A DNA stretch of 64,000 nucleotides from CAWCDJ01 sp963836015 (GTDB lineage Bacteria; Acidobacteriota; Terriglobia; Bryobacterales; Bryobacteraceae): positions 1,116,001 to 1,180,000 of the forward strand of contig CAWIIF010000015.1 in assembly GCA_963836015.1 (NCBI GenBank). The letters are read 5' to 3'. The translations under genes were made by a program, and so were the position numbers. Positions 53,997 to 63,108 of the stretch are shown in pieces. Every line of letters begins with the position of its first letter. Positions within the stretch are counted from its first letter, which is position 1. The notes below the pieces were generated by a model, which had not been told where the DNA came from, searched no databases, and was given only the letters and a program-made list of their open reading frames with translations.

Positions 53997-55238
53997 TCAG
54001 TGTAGCGCAGGGTCCAGTCCTTCCACACTGGTAACCACCGCGCCTTTACGCTTCAGCTCGAAGCGTCCGTCGTCGCCCTCGCCGGTCACCGCGTCCGGTG
54101 ATTCCGGCTGGAAAGTGATCTTCTTCCACTTCTTGCGCAGAATCTCCTGGTACGCCGCGAAGTACCGGCGGGCGCTCTCTTCGCTGTCCCATTCCACCGC
54201 ATACCGCAGTACTACGCGGCCGGCTTTTTTGTTCTCGTCCAGCTCGAAAACCGAGCCGCGCCAATGGGGAGCGATCGCGGCCGCGCGCTCCTTGCCCAGG
54301 TATTGTTCGATCAGGATACTGTGCTCGAGCTCGCCCAGCGACCCGCCCACCAGGCCCTTGTAACCGTGCGGCAGCTTCGGATCGGGCAGCTCCGGGCTGG
54401 ACGGCTTGACACGGTCGAAGTACTCTTGCGGATGGAGGATCTGCTGCGAGGAGACCGGAGGGTCGCGAAACACCTCCGCGAAACCCTGTTGCCCGTCCCG
54501 CTCCACCAGCGCATTCTGAAAAAGCATCCCCGCCGTATACGGAAAGACCAGCGAGCGCCTCAGATAGAGCGGCGCGCTGTCGAAAATAGGATAGTCGCCG
54601 GCGCCCGACTCGCTCAGGCTGCTCATGGTCTGCACCAGGGCCGGCGAATTCCTGAGCGACTGCCCCATCTTGCGCGCCAGGTATTCGGACATCAGCCAGG
54701 TGGCCTGTCCCTCCATCACGGCCAGCCTGGCGGTGGCGCCGTCGTCGCTTTTCCTGCCTTTGCGAATGTACTTGCCAAGGTTGAAATTCTGGTCGGCCAG
54801 CGCGTGCGAAAGCTCGTGGGCCAGCACCGGCTCCTGCGTCTCCGAGGGCGTGGATTCGGTGATGAACAGCTTCTTCCGGTCGTAGTCGTAAAAAGCGGCG
54901 GCCTGTTCAGTCAGCAGGTCTACCGTGCTCTTGGCCAGGTCGAAATCCAGGGGCACCAGGCCGAATTTCTTCAGCGTCAACTCCTCGGCCCGGATGTCCT
55001 CGGGGTCCGCCACTTCCTTGACGCGCTTTTTGAGGAACTCGTTGACCTTATCCTTGGTGATGAAGTCGCACGGAACCGGGTGATGCAGCGGCATGCCGGA
55101 GATCGTCGTGAGCTGCTGCGCGATCTGGTTTGCCTGCGAGCAGAGCTCCCGCGCCCGGGGATCCGTCTGTCCGAACGCGAGCCCGCCCCAAAGCACCGCC
55201 GCCAAGAAGACGAGGCGCCTCTTCCCCTCAAGCTGCAA
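53997..55238 (-). CDS. Secreted HExxH metallopeptidase-like protein
   Basis: 413 aa, signal peptide LVFLAAVLWGGLAFGQ. A zinc-peptidase motif H141-ELSH145 lies in VLAHELSHALADQNF, and EGQATWLMSEYLARKM about 35 residues later offers the third ligand Glu. The rest matches no family I can name. Overlaps the start of the MFS gene's end by 11 bp and is followed by the redoxin gene, so the three are co-transcribed. Proteolytic activity is likely, substrate unknown. Confidence 0.75.
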   Translation of the reverse strand: MQLEGKRRLVFLAAVLWGGLAFGQTDPRARELCSQANQIAQQLTTISGMPLHHPVPCDFITKDKVNEFLKKRVKEVADPEDIRAEELTLKKFGLVPLDFDLAKSTVDLLTEQAAAFYDYDRKKLFITESTPSETQEPVLAHELSHALADQNFNLGKYIRKGRKSDDGATARLAVMEGQATWLMSEYLARKMGQSLRNSPALVQTMSSLSESGAGDYPIFDSAPLYLRRSLVFPYTAGMLFQNALVERDGQQGFAEVFRDPPVSSQQILHPQEYFDRVKPSSPELPDPKLPHGYKGLVGGSLGELEHSILIEQYLGKERAAAIAPHWRGSVFELDENKKAGRVVLRYAVEWDSEESARRYFAAYQEILRKKWKKITFQPESPDAVTGEGDDGRFELKRKGAVVTSVEGLDPALH

Positions 55239-56550
55239 TCGCCCTCCTCTTGATGCTCCAACGGAACGCCGCCGCGGCCGACACCGCCAGCAAGCCGCCC
55301 GCGGCTACCGTCGTGCGCGCGCCGACCCATCCGGCGAGCGCGCCGGATGCCAGGCTGCCGAACGGTCCCAACCCCACCACCGTCATCGCATAGAGGGCCA
55401 TGACGCGCCCGCGGTACTCATCCTGAATCAAGGTCTGAATGGTGGTATTGGCGGACGCCATCTGTTGCATCACGAAGTAGCCGATCACCGGCATGACCGC
55501 CAGGGAGAACCAGAAGGAAAACGAGAGGGCAAACGCCAGGTAGGCCGCGCCGACCGCGGCGCCGCTCCATACCATCACCCGCGGCAGCGCGCTCACCCGT
55601 GTCTGGCGCCCCAGCATCAGGGTTCCGAACACCGCACCTACGCCCATTGCGCCCATCAGGAAGCCCAGCCCGGTGGATCCGCGATGGAACATCTCATCCG
55701 CGAAAAACGGGATCAGCACCAGCACCGGCATGCCCGAGAGAGTGGCTGCGCCCATCAGCGCGAGGACGCGGCTGACCGACGGATTGCGGCCCGCGTAGCG
55801 GAACCCGTCGGCCAGGTGGCTCCAGGGCGACTGCGGTGCGGGACGCTCGAAGGCGGGGAGACGCATCGCGAGAAGACAGCCGATCACCGCCAGGAAACTC
55901 ACGGCGTTCAGAAGGAAGCACATCCCCTCTCCGACCACCGCGACCACCAGGCCGGCGATTCCCGGCCCCACCACCCGCGCGGCGTTGAATACCGCGGAGT
56001 TCAACGAGATCGCATTGAGCAGGTCTTCCTTGCTGGTCATCTGAATCACCAGCGCCTGCCGTCCCGGCATATCGAACGCGTTGATCACTCCCAGCAGGCC
56101 GGCCAGTGCCAGGACGTGCCAGACCTGGATGCGCCCCGAAAGCGTGAGCGCGGCCAGCACGAAGGCCTGCAACATCGACAGGGTCTGTGTAACAACCACC
56201 AGTTTGTGACGTGAAACGCGGTCGGCCGCCAGTCCGCCCAGGGGTCCCAGGGCAAAGACCGCGATCTGTGAACAGAACCACGCAGTCCCAAGGAGCAGTT
56301 CCGAGTGAGTGAGGCGGTACACCAGCCAGCTTTGCGCCACCGTCTGCATCCACGTGCCGATCAGCGAAATGACCTGGCCGCTGATGAACAGACGGAAGTT
56401 GCGGTGCCGGAGCGCCCGGAAGGTGTGCCCAATACCGGCCGCCGGTGCCGGCGCAGCGTGCCCACTTGGCGGCATTTGCCCAACTTCGGGCACCGCCGCG
56501 GCCATCCGAGCCGCGGCGGCCTGTTCCCCGGATTGTTCGTCCTCCGCCAT
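55228..56550 (-). CDS. MFS exporter, EntS-like
   Basis: 440 aa with 12 predicted helices after a soluble, Ala/Pro-rich N-terminus of about 40 residues. FRALRHRNFRLFISGQVIS and GTWMQTVAQSWLVYRLT are the start of the EntS/MFS_3 group; GPLGGLAADRVSRHKLV and NAARVVGPGIAGLVV follow. Members usually export siderophores or small hydrophobic compounds. First gene of the minus-strand operon with the metallopeptidase-like and redoxin genes. Confidence 0.85.
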   Translation of the reverse strand: MAEDEQSGEQAAAARMAAAVPEVGQMPPSGHAAPAPAAGIGHTFRALRHRNFRLFISGQVISLIGTWMQTVAQSWLVYRLTHSELLLGTAWFCSQIAVFALGPLGGLAADRVSRHKLVVVTQTLSMLQAFVLAALTLSGRIQVWHVLALAGLLGVINAFDMPGRQALVIQMTSKEDLLNAISLNSAVFNAARVVGPGIAGLVVAVVGEGMCFLLNAVSFLAVIGCLLAMRLPAFERPAPQSPWSHLADGFRYAGRNPSVSRVLALMGAATLSGMPVLVLIPFFADEMFHRGSTGLGFLMGAMGVGAVFGTLMLGRQTRVSALPRVMVWSGAAVGAAYLAFALSFSFWFSLAVMPVIGYFVMQQMASANTTIQTLIQDEYRGRVMALYAMTVVGLGPFGSLASGALAGWVGARTTVAAGGLLAVSAAAAFRWSIKRRAIAA

Positions 56551-56616
56551 CCTCTGTTCCAGAATAATGCGCGGTACAATGAATGATCAATTCACGTTTC
56601 ATTCAGGAGACTTATT

Positions 56617-56748
56617 TTGGCGGACGACAAACTCTATCAGGCGGAATATGTGGGCAGCGGGACCTTTGTTATCAGCAAGCCCAAGCGAAAAAAGGCGAAG
56701 GCGCGGCAGAGCCAGTTGAAAAACCCCCAGCGCGGCTCCCGCAAATAG
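56617..56748 (+). CDS. 43-aa basic small protein
   Basis: A TTG start at 56617 with CAGGAGAC about 7 nt upstream opens 43 codons rich in Lys and Arg in the second half (SKPKRKKAKARQSQLKNP) after a short beta-like head (KLYQAEYVGSGTFVIS). The clean ribosome site, coding-like third positions and the converging partner 4 bp away support it. Function unknown; nucleic-acid or ribosome contact is possible from its charge. Confidence 0.55.
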   Translation: MADDKLYQAEYVGSGTFVISKPKRKKAKARQSQLKNPQRGSRK

Positions 56749-56751
56749 GGG

Positions 56752-56874
56752 TCAGTGTCGCCCGCGGCGCTCCGATTCCATGATCCGGAACAACCCTTCG
56801 AGCGCCGCTTTCTGAAGAGCGAGCGCTCCCAGAAAACTTCCGACCAGTGCGCCGGCGATCACAACGGCTTCCAT
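56752..56874 (-). CDS. 40-aa single-span membrane microprotein
   Basis: ATG 56874 with AAAGGA upstream. Sequence begins MEAVVIAGALVGSFLGALAL, one short hydrophobic glycine-containing helix, followed by a charged tail ending SERRGRH. Converges with the basic 43-aa gene with a 3-bp gap. No family known. Confidence 0.5.
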   Translation of the reverse strand: MEAVVIAGALVGSFLGALALQKAALEGLFRIMESERRGRH

Positions 56875-56915
56875 GTCGCATCCTTTCCTGCCCGTTGTAG
56901 AGCAATTCACGTGCC

Positions 56916-58235
56916 ATGCGGATTAGCGAGCTGATTCTTCACCCCATCGCCATTGCGGACCCTCCACTGCGTAGCTCTTACGGGCTCCACGCGCCCTTTG
57001 CCCTGCGCACGATCGTGGAGCTCAAGACCGATTCCGGGCTCACCGGCATCGCCGAGACTTATGGCGGGGACGGCCCGCTGGCGGGACTCGAAGCCGTACG
57101 CCCCCGGGTGGTCGGCATGGACCCGTTCCAACTGGCGGGGTTAAATCGGGATCTAACCGCCGAGGCTGCCCGGGAGACCGCGGAAGCGCCCGGCGGACGC
57201 TCCCAGACCTACCTCGTGCCCGGCGAGAATCCGCTCGACCGCCACGCCCGCACGTTCGCCGCGATTGAAATCGCCTGTCTCGATCTCATCGGCAAAGCCA
57301 CGGGCAAGCCGGTGTGCGATGTGATCGGCGGACGGGTTCGCGACGGGGTCAGCTTCTCGGCATACCTGTTTTATAAGCACGGCGGCGGTGGAGGCGTCGG
57401 CGGCGACGCGCGCGAAGACGAGTACGGCGAGGTGCTCGATCCGCAAGCCTGCGTGCGCGAGTGCCGGCAGATGATCGACCAGTACGGCTTCCGCGAGATC
57501 AAGCTGAAGGGCGGAGTGCTCGATCCCGACGCGGAAATCGCCAGCATCCGCGCCCTGCGGGAAGCCTTCGGGCCCTCCTACCCGCTGCGCATCGACCCCA
57601 ACTGCGCCTGGAGCATCGAAACCTCGGTGCGGGTCGGCCGCGAATTGAAGGAAGAGCTCTCCGGCGGCGGTTACCTGGAAGACCCCTGCGCCACGCTGGA
57701 GGGCATGGCCGAGGTGCGGCGCCGCCTGCTGGCCGAGGACAACCACACGCCGCAGGCCAGCAATGTCGCGGTGACGTCCTTTGCCGATGTGCCGCGCGCC
57801 CGCGATCTCGATGCCGTGCAGATCGTCCTCTCCGACCCGCACTACTGGGGAGGCATGCGCAACGTGCAATACCTGTCACACCTGGCCGGTGTGCTCGGCA
57901 TGGGCCTCTCGATGCACTCGAACAGCCACCTGGGCGTGAGCCTGATGGCGATGACCCACGTGGCGGCGGCATGCCCTAACCTGACTTATGCCTGCGACAC
58001 GCACTACCCCTGGCAGACCGCCCGGGACGAGGTGGCCGCGGGCGGCCGCATCCGCTTTGAGAACGGCTGCGTGCGGATCCCCGACAAGCCCGGCCTGGGA
58101 GTCGATCTGGATTACGACCAGGTGGCGCGAGGGCGGGAGCGGTACGCCAAGATTCCCTACCGCAAGCGGGATGACGAAGCGGAAATGCGGAAGCACGTAG
58201 ACCCCGCATGGCAGCGCATCCTGCCGCGCTGGTAG
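56916..58235 (+). CDS. Glucarate dehydratase-like enolase-superfamily enzyme
   Basis: 439 aa; removes water from D-glucarate or a related aldarate to give a 5-keto-4-deoxy acid. Capping domain at the N-terminus (LRSSYGLHAPFALRTIVEL). Barrel residues: K196-x-K198 (IKLKGG), D227 and N229 (RIDPNCAW), E255 (YLEDPCATLEG), the SNVAVTSF strand, and His334 in MHSNSHLG. Length and motifs fit the glucarate dehydratase branch. A Gly-rich loop near residue 155 is unusual. Sugar-acid catabolism would tie it to the hexuronate-type transporter at 47130. Confidence 0.88.
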   Translation: MRISELILHPIAIADPPLRSSYGLHAPFALRTIVELKTDSGLTGIAETYGGDGPLAGLEAVRPRVVGMDPFQLAGLNRDLTAEAARETAEAPGGRSQTYLVPGENPLDRHARTFAAIEIACLDLIGKATGKPVCDVIGGRVRDGVSFSAYLFYKHGGGGGVGGDAREDEYGEVLDPQACVRECRQMIDQYGFREIKLKGGVLDPDAEIASIRALREAFGPSYPLRIDPNCAWSIETSVRVGRELKEELSGGGYLEDPCATLEGMAEVRRRLLAEDNHTPQASNVAVTSFADVPRARDLDAVQIVLSDPHYWGGMRNVQYLSHLAGVLGMGLSMHSNSHLGVSLMAMTHVAAACPNLTYACDTHYPWQTARDEVAAGGRIRFENGCVRIPDKPGLGVDLDYDQVARGRERYAKIPYRKRDDEAEMRKHVDPAWQRILPRW

Positions 58236-58241
58236 TCCAGT

Positions 58242-59648
58242 TCAGGGAGCGGGCGGCGTAGCCTCCTCGTATCCCGTGAGCCCTTCGCTCGCGCGTGCCG
58301 CATCATAGCCCGGATTCTGCCGCGGCATCGCCGCTTTCACCTCGGCGCGCCAATCCCTCAGCAGGCCGTGTAATTTTTTCGCGCGGCTCGATTCTTTCCG
58401 GACGAGGTTACTCTGTTCACCCGGATCGTCCGCCAGGTGAAACAGCTCCAGCCGGCTGTCCTCGTAGAACTCGATCAGCTTCCAATCGCCCAGCCTCACG
58501 GCGCCGCCCGGCCTGCCGCCCTGGTCGCTGTAGTGCGGGTAGTGCCAGAACAGGGGCCGCTCCCGCGGCGTGCCGCCGCGCAATGCTGGCGTCAGCGATG
58601 TCCCGTCGATGCCGCGGCCTGGGGCCCCGGTCATCTCGCAGATGGTGGGAAAGAAGTCGACGCTCGAAACCGGATCGGCGTTGACGGCGCCGCCGCGGGT
58701 GACGCCCGGCCACCGCACCATCAACGGCTCGCGGATGCCGCCTTCGTAGAGGTGGCCCTTGCCGGCGCGGAGCGGCGAGTTGTTCGTGACTGGCGGCTTG
58801 CGACGGCCCTGGTAGCGGACACCGCCGTTGTCCGAGAAGAAGAACACTGCGGTCCGTTGGGCCACCCCGGCCTCTTCGACCGATTTCAGCAACCGGCCCA
58901 CCGAATCGTCGGCGCTTTCGACCATCGCGCAATAGATCGGGTCCACATCCCCGGTGTTCCGTTTCCGGTATTTCTCGATGATCTCGCGCCGCGCTTCGAG
59001 CGGCATGTGTACGGTGAAATGGGCCTGGTAGAGGAACCACGGCCGCGCGCGGTTGTCGTTGAGAAAGCGTCCGCCCTCGAGCGTCAGGCGCTCGGTCAGG
59101 AACTCGCCGGGCTCCAGTTTCAGGCCGGGGAGCTCGAGCGGGCCGAAATAGGTGGGCGGCTGTCCGGCCGCGGTGCCGCCGATGTTCACGTCGAAGCCCC
59201 GGTCGGTGGGCAGATGGCCCGCGCCCCCCAGGTGCCACTTTCCGATGGCCGCGCTGCGGTAGCCCCTGGGCCCCAGGGTTTCCGCAAGCGTGCGGGCATC
59301 CGCCGGAAGCGCTTGCTCGAAGGCGGGAGTCAACAGCCGCGCGTAGGGCCACTGCTTCCGGCCGGGGATCCAGTCGGTGAGGTGCAGGCGCGCCGGATAC
59401 TGTCCGGTGAGGATGCTCGCGCGCGTCGGCGAGCACACCGGGCAGGCCGCGTAGGCGTTGGTGAACCGGACGCTCTCCGACGCCAGCCGGGTCAGATTGG
59501 GCGTGTCGATGAACCGGTTGCCGTAAGGCTGGGTATCGCTCCACCCCAGGTCGTCCATCAGGATGAACAGAATATTCATCGGCGGTTGGGGCGCTGCCAG
59601 GGCCGCCACGCCGCCCGCCGCGATTTCCAGAAAAGTACGACGCAACAT
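58242..59648 (-). CDS. Tat-exported sulfatase
   Basis: 468 aa starting with a twin-arginine-like signal (MLRRTFLEIAAGGVAALAA). Type I sulfatase with formylglycine motif C72-SPTR76 (CPVCSPTRASILTG), metal ligands in ILFILMDDLGW, GKWHLGG and the FFFSDNGG strand. Likely removes sulfate from a polysaccharide. Converges with the dehydratase gene (6-bp gap) and is divergent from the receptor at 59778. A longer upstream frame includes the divergent promoter region and is rejected. Confidence 0.9.
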   Translation of the reverse strand: MLRRTFLEIAAGGVAALAAPQPPMNILFILMDDLGWSDTQPYGNRFIDTPNLTRLASESVRFTNAYAACPVCSPTRASILTGQYPARLHLTDWIPGRKQWPYARLLTPAFEQALPADARTLAETLGPRGYRSAAIGKWHLGGAGHLPTDRGFDVNIGGTAAGQPPTYFGPLELPGLKLEPGEFLTERLTLEGGRFLNDNRARPWFLYQAHFTVHMPLEARREIIEKYRKRNTGDVDPIYCAMVESADDSVGRLLKSVEEAGVAQRTAVFFFSDNGGVRYQGRRKPPVTNNSPLRAGKGHLYEGGIREPLMVRWPGVTRGGAVNADPVSSVDFFPTICEMTGAPGRGIDGTSLTPALRGGTPRERPLFWHYPHYSDQGGRPGGAVRLGDWKLIEFYEDSRLELFHLADDPGEQSNLVRKESSRAKKLHGLLRDWRAEVKAAMPRQNPGYDAARASEGLTGYEEATPPAP

Positions 59649-59777
59649 CGACCGCCATTGTAAACCACCACCCAGTTGACCAGTTACAGGATAGTTATGT
59701 TCGAACTCGTAATACCACCGAAACACTTCTTCGCTAGCATTGCTTGTATCAAATCTTCAGCTTTAAGGAGTCTGACG

Positions 59778-62700
59778 ATGCGCCGATACCGAAGCATCAT
59801 CTTTATGCTGGCAGCGTGCGTCTGCACAGCCGTCCTGTTATACGGGCAATTCGAGAGCGCCGAAGTTCTGGGGACCGTGCGCGATCCCTCCGGGAAGGCG
59901 ATCCCCGGCACCGCCGTAACGCTCACCAATCAGGAAACCGGGATTCAGTTCAAGGCCAACAGCGACGAGAATGGCAGCTTCGATTTCTTCAACGTCAAGG
60001 TTGGGCGCTATTCGCTCACCGCGGAGCATCCTGGATTCTCGAAATTCGCCACCAGCGACATTCCGGTGAACGTGAATGCGCGCCAGCGCGTGGATGTCGC
60101 CATGCAGGTGGGCGCCGTCACCCAATCGATCGAAGTGAACGGAGCCGCCGCCGCTCTCGAGACGGATTCGAGCGACCGGGGGCAGGTGGTCAACCGGCAG
60201 GCGATCGTCGAGCTGCCCTTGAACGGACGGAACTATTCCGACCTCGCGCTGCTGACCACCAATGTTCACAAGTCCATCTACGCTTATGCGGTGCCGCCGC
60301 GCGAGGGCGCCTTCAACGCCAACGGACTGCGCAGCACGTACAACAACTTCATGATGGATGGAGTTGACAATAACGCCTACTCCACCAGCAACCAGGGTTA
60401 CTCCAACCAGGTGGCCCAGCCTTCTCCCGACGCGATCGCGGAATTCAAGGTCATCGTGAACAATTACAGCGCCGAATACGGCCGGGTCGGCGGCGCCGTC
60501 GTGAACGCCGCCATGCGCTCCGGCACCAACGAAATCCACGGTACGGCATACGAGTTCCTTCGCAACACCGACCTGAACGCGGTCGGCTTCATCTTCGTAC
60601 CGCCTCCGGTCTTCATCAAGCCTTCGCTCGTGCGAAACCAGTTCGGCTTCACCACGGGCGGGCCGGTGATCAAGAACAAGCTCTTCTACTTCGGCGACTA
60701 CGAAGGCTTCCGGTCCTCCCAGCATTCGCCGGTTTTCGATACGATTCCCACTGTAAACGACCGCAACGGAATCCTGCCGGTCGCTGTGGTGAACCCGGCC
60801 ACAGGCACGCTTTACCCGGCGAACACGCCGATCCCAGTGGCCGGCATCAACCCCTTCGCCGCCAAAGTGCTGGCGGGCCTTCCGGCGCCCACCGGCGGAC
60901 CTTCGCGCTCCAACGATTACCAGCGGCTGCTGTTGACGAGCGATTCATACAACAAGTTCGACATCAAGATGGACGCGCAGATCAACGACCGCATGTCGGC
61001 GTTTGTGCGCTACAGCCAGCGCAAGGAGAAGCAGTTCTACGAACCCGACCTGACCGGTCCTTCGGGCGGAAGCGGGAACGGCAACGTGAAGATCGAGGAC
61101 GAAAACGCGGCCTTCTCTTACACCTGGAGTATGACGCCCAGTTCGCTGCTCGATGTGCGCCTGGGCTTTTCGCACATCCTGGGCGGGAAGTTCCCGGTCT
61201 TTCTGGGCAGCCAGAGCATGCAGGATCTGTTCGGAGTGCCCGGCCTGTCTACCGCGCCGTTCCTCACCGGAGGGCTGAATACGCAGAACATCAGCGGGTT
61301 CAGCGGTGTCATCGGCCGGCAGGCGACCAATCCCCAGTTTCAGAACCCGACCTCCTGGGATCCCAAGGTCAACTATTCGCTGATGCACGGCCGACACGCG
61401 ATCAAGGCCGGGTTCGAAATGGGAATCATCCACACCGAGGTGATGGATATCAATCCGGTCTACGGGCTGAACGCCTATGCCGGGCAGTTCAGCAAGCCGA
61501 CGTGCGCCCAACTGGGGCAGGCTGCCGGATGTACCATTCCGGCGGATTCCGCCAGCTACAACCTGGCCGACTTCTATTTTGGACTGCCAAGCCAGGTGCA
61601 ACTCGCCAACTACCTGGTGGGCAACTACCGCCAGCGTCAGTATTTCCTCTACGCGCAGGACGACTTCCGCGTCAATTCCCACCTCACATTGAACCTCGGC
61701 CTCCGCTGGGAATATGCTTCGCCGCGCTGGGAACGGGACGCGGTGCTTTCCAATTTCGACCCGGCCACCAACTCGCTGTTGACCGCCAAAAGCAGTGGCA
61801 GCGTCTACGACCGCACGCTGGTCAATCCCGACTATAAGGACTGGGCGCCGCGTCTCGGGCTGGCATACAGCATCAATCCGAAAACCGTCGTCCGGAGCGG
61901 GTACGGCATCAGCTACGTGCACCTGAATCGCGTCGGGAGCGCCGACGAGTTGGGTATCAACGGCCCCCAGGTAAACATCGTCACCATCAACCAGACCATC
62001 CCCGCCGGAGGGACGCCGCCGGCCGGCTTCTTCTATAGCTATGCCGGATTTCCTCCCGGATTCAACAGCCCGGCGAACTTCATTCCGGTGAACGCCAATA
62101 TCGCCTATATCCCCAAGGACACGCGCTGGCCTTACATCCAGACCTGGTTCCTGTCGGTCCAGCGCGAGATCATGAAGGACACGGTGGTGGAAGTGGCGTA
62201 CACCGGGAACCACGGTTCGCGCCTGCCGATCATCGCCGACTACAATCAGGCGCTTCCCAACGCTCCCGGCCAGACCCTCGGAATCCAGGCCCGGCGTCCC
62301 GACCCTTCATTCGGCGCCATCACCTGGGTCGATCCCGCCGGCATCCAGACCTACAACGGCCTGTCGGTCCGGTTCGAGCACCGCTTCTCGCACGGCCTCT
62401 ACTTCCTGAATTCCTTCACATGGTCCAAGTCGCTGGGCGATACGGAGCAGGCGCTCGAATCCGGCTCCGGATATTACGTCGCAAATCCCCAGAACATCTA
62501 TAACCTGCAAGCGGAGCGCGGTCCGTCCAGCCTGGACGTGAAGTTCATGAACACCACCAGCATGGTGTACCAGCTTCCGTTCGGAAAGAGCCGCAAATTC
62601 GGATCGCACTGGAACCCGGTGGTCAACGGCGTTCTCGGCGATTGGGAGCTCAACGCCATCAACACCGCCAATACCGGCACGCCGCTCACGGTCTCCTATA

Positions 62701-63101
62701 CGCCCGGAGCCGCCAACGATGTGACCGGCCGTATTCCCGACTACCGCGGCGAAGCCATCATGAGGCCCAACGTGGCCCCGAATTCCAGCGGCGTCCAGGA
62801 CACGATCAACCACTACTACGGCAACTATACGTTCACCGTGCCCTCGGCCTCCGCGCCGTTCGGCAATGCGGGCCGGAATGCGTTCCGCGGTCCCGGGTTC
62901 TGGCAATGGGACCTGGGGGTGAACAAGTTCTTCGCGATTCGCGAGAGGTTCCGCGTGCAGTTCCGGTCGGAGTTTTTCAACGTCCTGAACCACACCAACT
63001 TCGCGATTCCCGATTCGAACATCAACGACGCCGCGTTCGGCACCATCCGCAGCACGTTTCCCGCGAGGCAGATCCAGTTCGCTCTGAAGTTCCTGTACTG
63101 A
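59778..63101 (+). CDS. TonB-dependent receptor, Oar-like, full length
   Basis: 1107 aa from ATG 59778 with AAGGAG upstream. Signal peptide MRRYRSIIFMLAACVCTAVLLYG; carboxypeptidase-regulatory-like domain about 25-110 (VLGTVRDPSGKAIPGTAVTL); plug about 120-270 (VELPLNGRNYSDLALL, MDGVDNNAYS, NNYSAEYGRVGGAVVN); then a large beta-barrel ending in the aromatic-terminated ARQIQFALKFLY. Between a sulfatase and an alpha-galactosidase it probably takes up a sulfated or galactose-containing oligosaccharide. No operator of the IclR-type set is present upstream. Confidence 0.92.
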   Translation: MRRYRSIIFMLAACVCTAVLLYGQFESAEVLGTVRDPSGKAIPGTAVTLTNQETGIQFKANSDENGSFDFFNVKVGRYSLTAEHPGFSKFATSDIPVNVNARQRVDVAMQVGAVTQSIEVNGAAAALETDSSDRGQVVNRQAIVELPLNGRNYSDLALLTTNVHKSIYAYAVPPREGAFNANGLRSTYNNFMMDGVDNNAYSTSNQGYSNQVAQPSPDAIAEFKVIVNNYSAEYGRVGGAVVNAAMRSGTNEIHGTAYEFLRNTDLNAVGFIFVPPPVFIKPSLVRNQFGFTTGGPVIKNKLFYFGDYEGFRSSQHSPVFDTIPTVNDRNGILPVAVVNPATGTLYPANTPIPVAGINPFAAKVLAGLPAPTGGPSRSNDYQRLLLTSDSYNKFDIKMDAQINDRMSAFVRYSQRKEKQFYEPDLTGPSGGSGNGNVKIEDENAAFSYTWSMTPSSLLDVRLGFSHILGGKFPVFLGSQSMQDLFGVPGLSTAPFLTGGLNTQNISGFSGVIGRQATNPQFQNPTSWDPKVNYSLMHGRHAIKAGFEMGIIHTEVMDINPVYGLNAYAGQFSKPTCAQLGQAAGCTIPADSASYNLADFYFGLPSQVQLANYLVGNYRQRQYFLYAQDDFRVNSHLTLNLGLRWEYASPRWERDAVLSNFDPATNSLLTAKSSGSVYDRTLVNPDYKDWAPRLGLAYSINPKTVVRSGYGISYVHLNRVGSADELGINGPQVNIVTINQTIPAGGTPPAGFFYSYAGFPPGFNSPANFIPVNANIAYIPKDTRWPYIQTWFLSVQREIMKDTVVEVAYTGNHGSRLPIIADYNQALPNAPGQTLGIQARRPDPSFGAITWVDPAGIQTYNGLSVRFEHRFSHGLYFLNSFTWSKSLGDTEQALESGSGYYVANPQNIYNLQAERGPSSLDVKFMNTTSMVYQLPFGKSRKFGSHWNPVVNGVLGDWELNAINTANTGTPLTVSYTPGAANDVTGRIPDYRGEAIMRPNVAPNSSGVQDTINHYYGNYTFTVPSASAPFGNAGRNAFRGPGFWQWDLGVNKFFAIRERFRVQFRSEFFNVLNHTNFAIPDSNINDAAFGTIRSTFPARQIQFALKFLY

Positions 63102-63108
63102 TGAGCGG

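Noticed and set aside
59649..59777. Possible regulon promoter upstream of the second receptor (TTGACC near 59678)
   Set aside because: No matching -10 at the right distance and no copy of the 19-bp palindrome.
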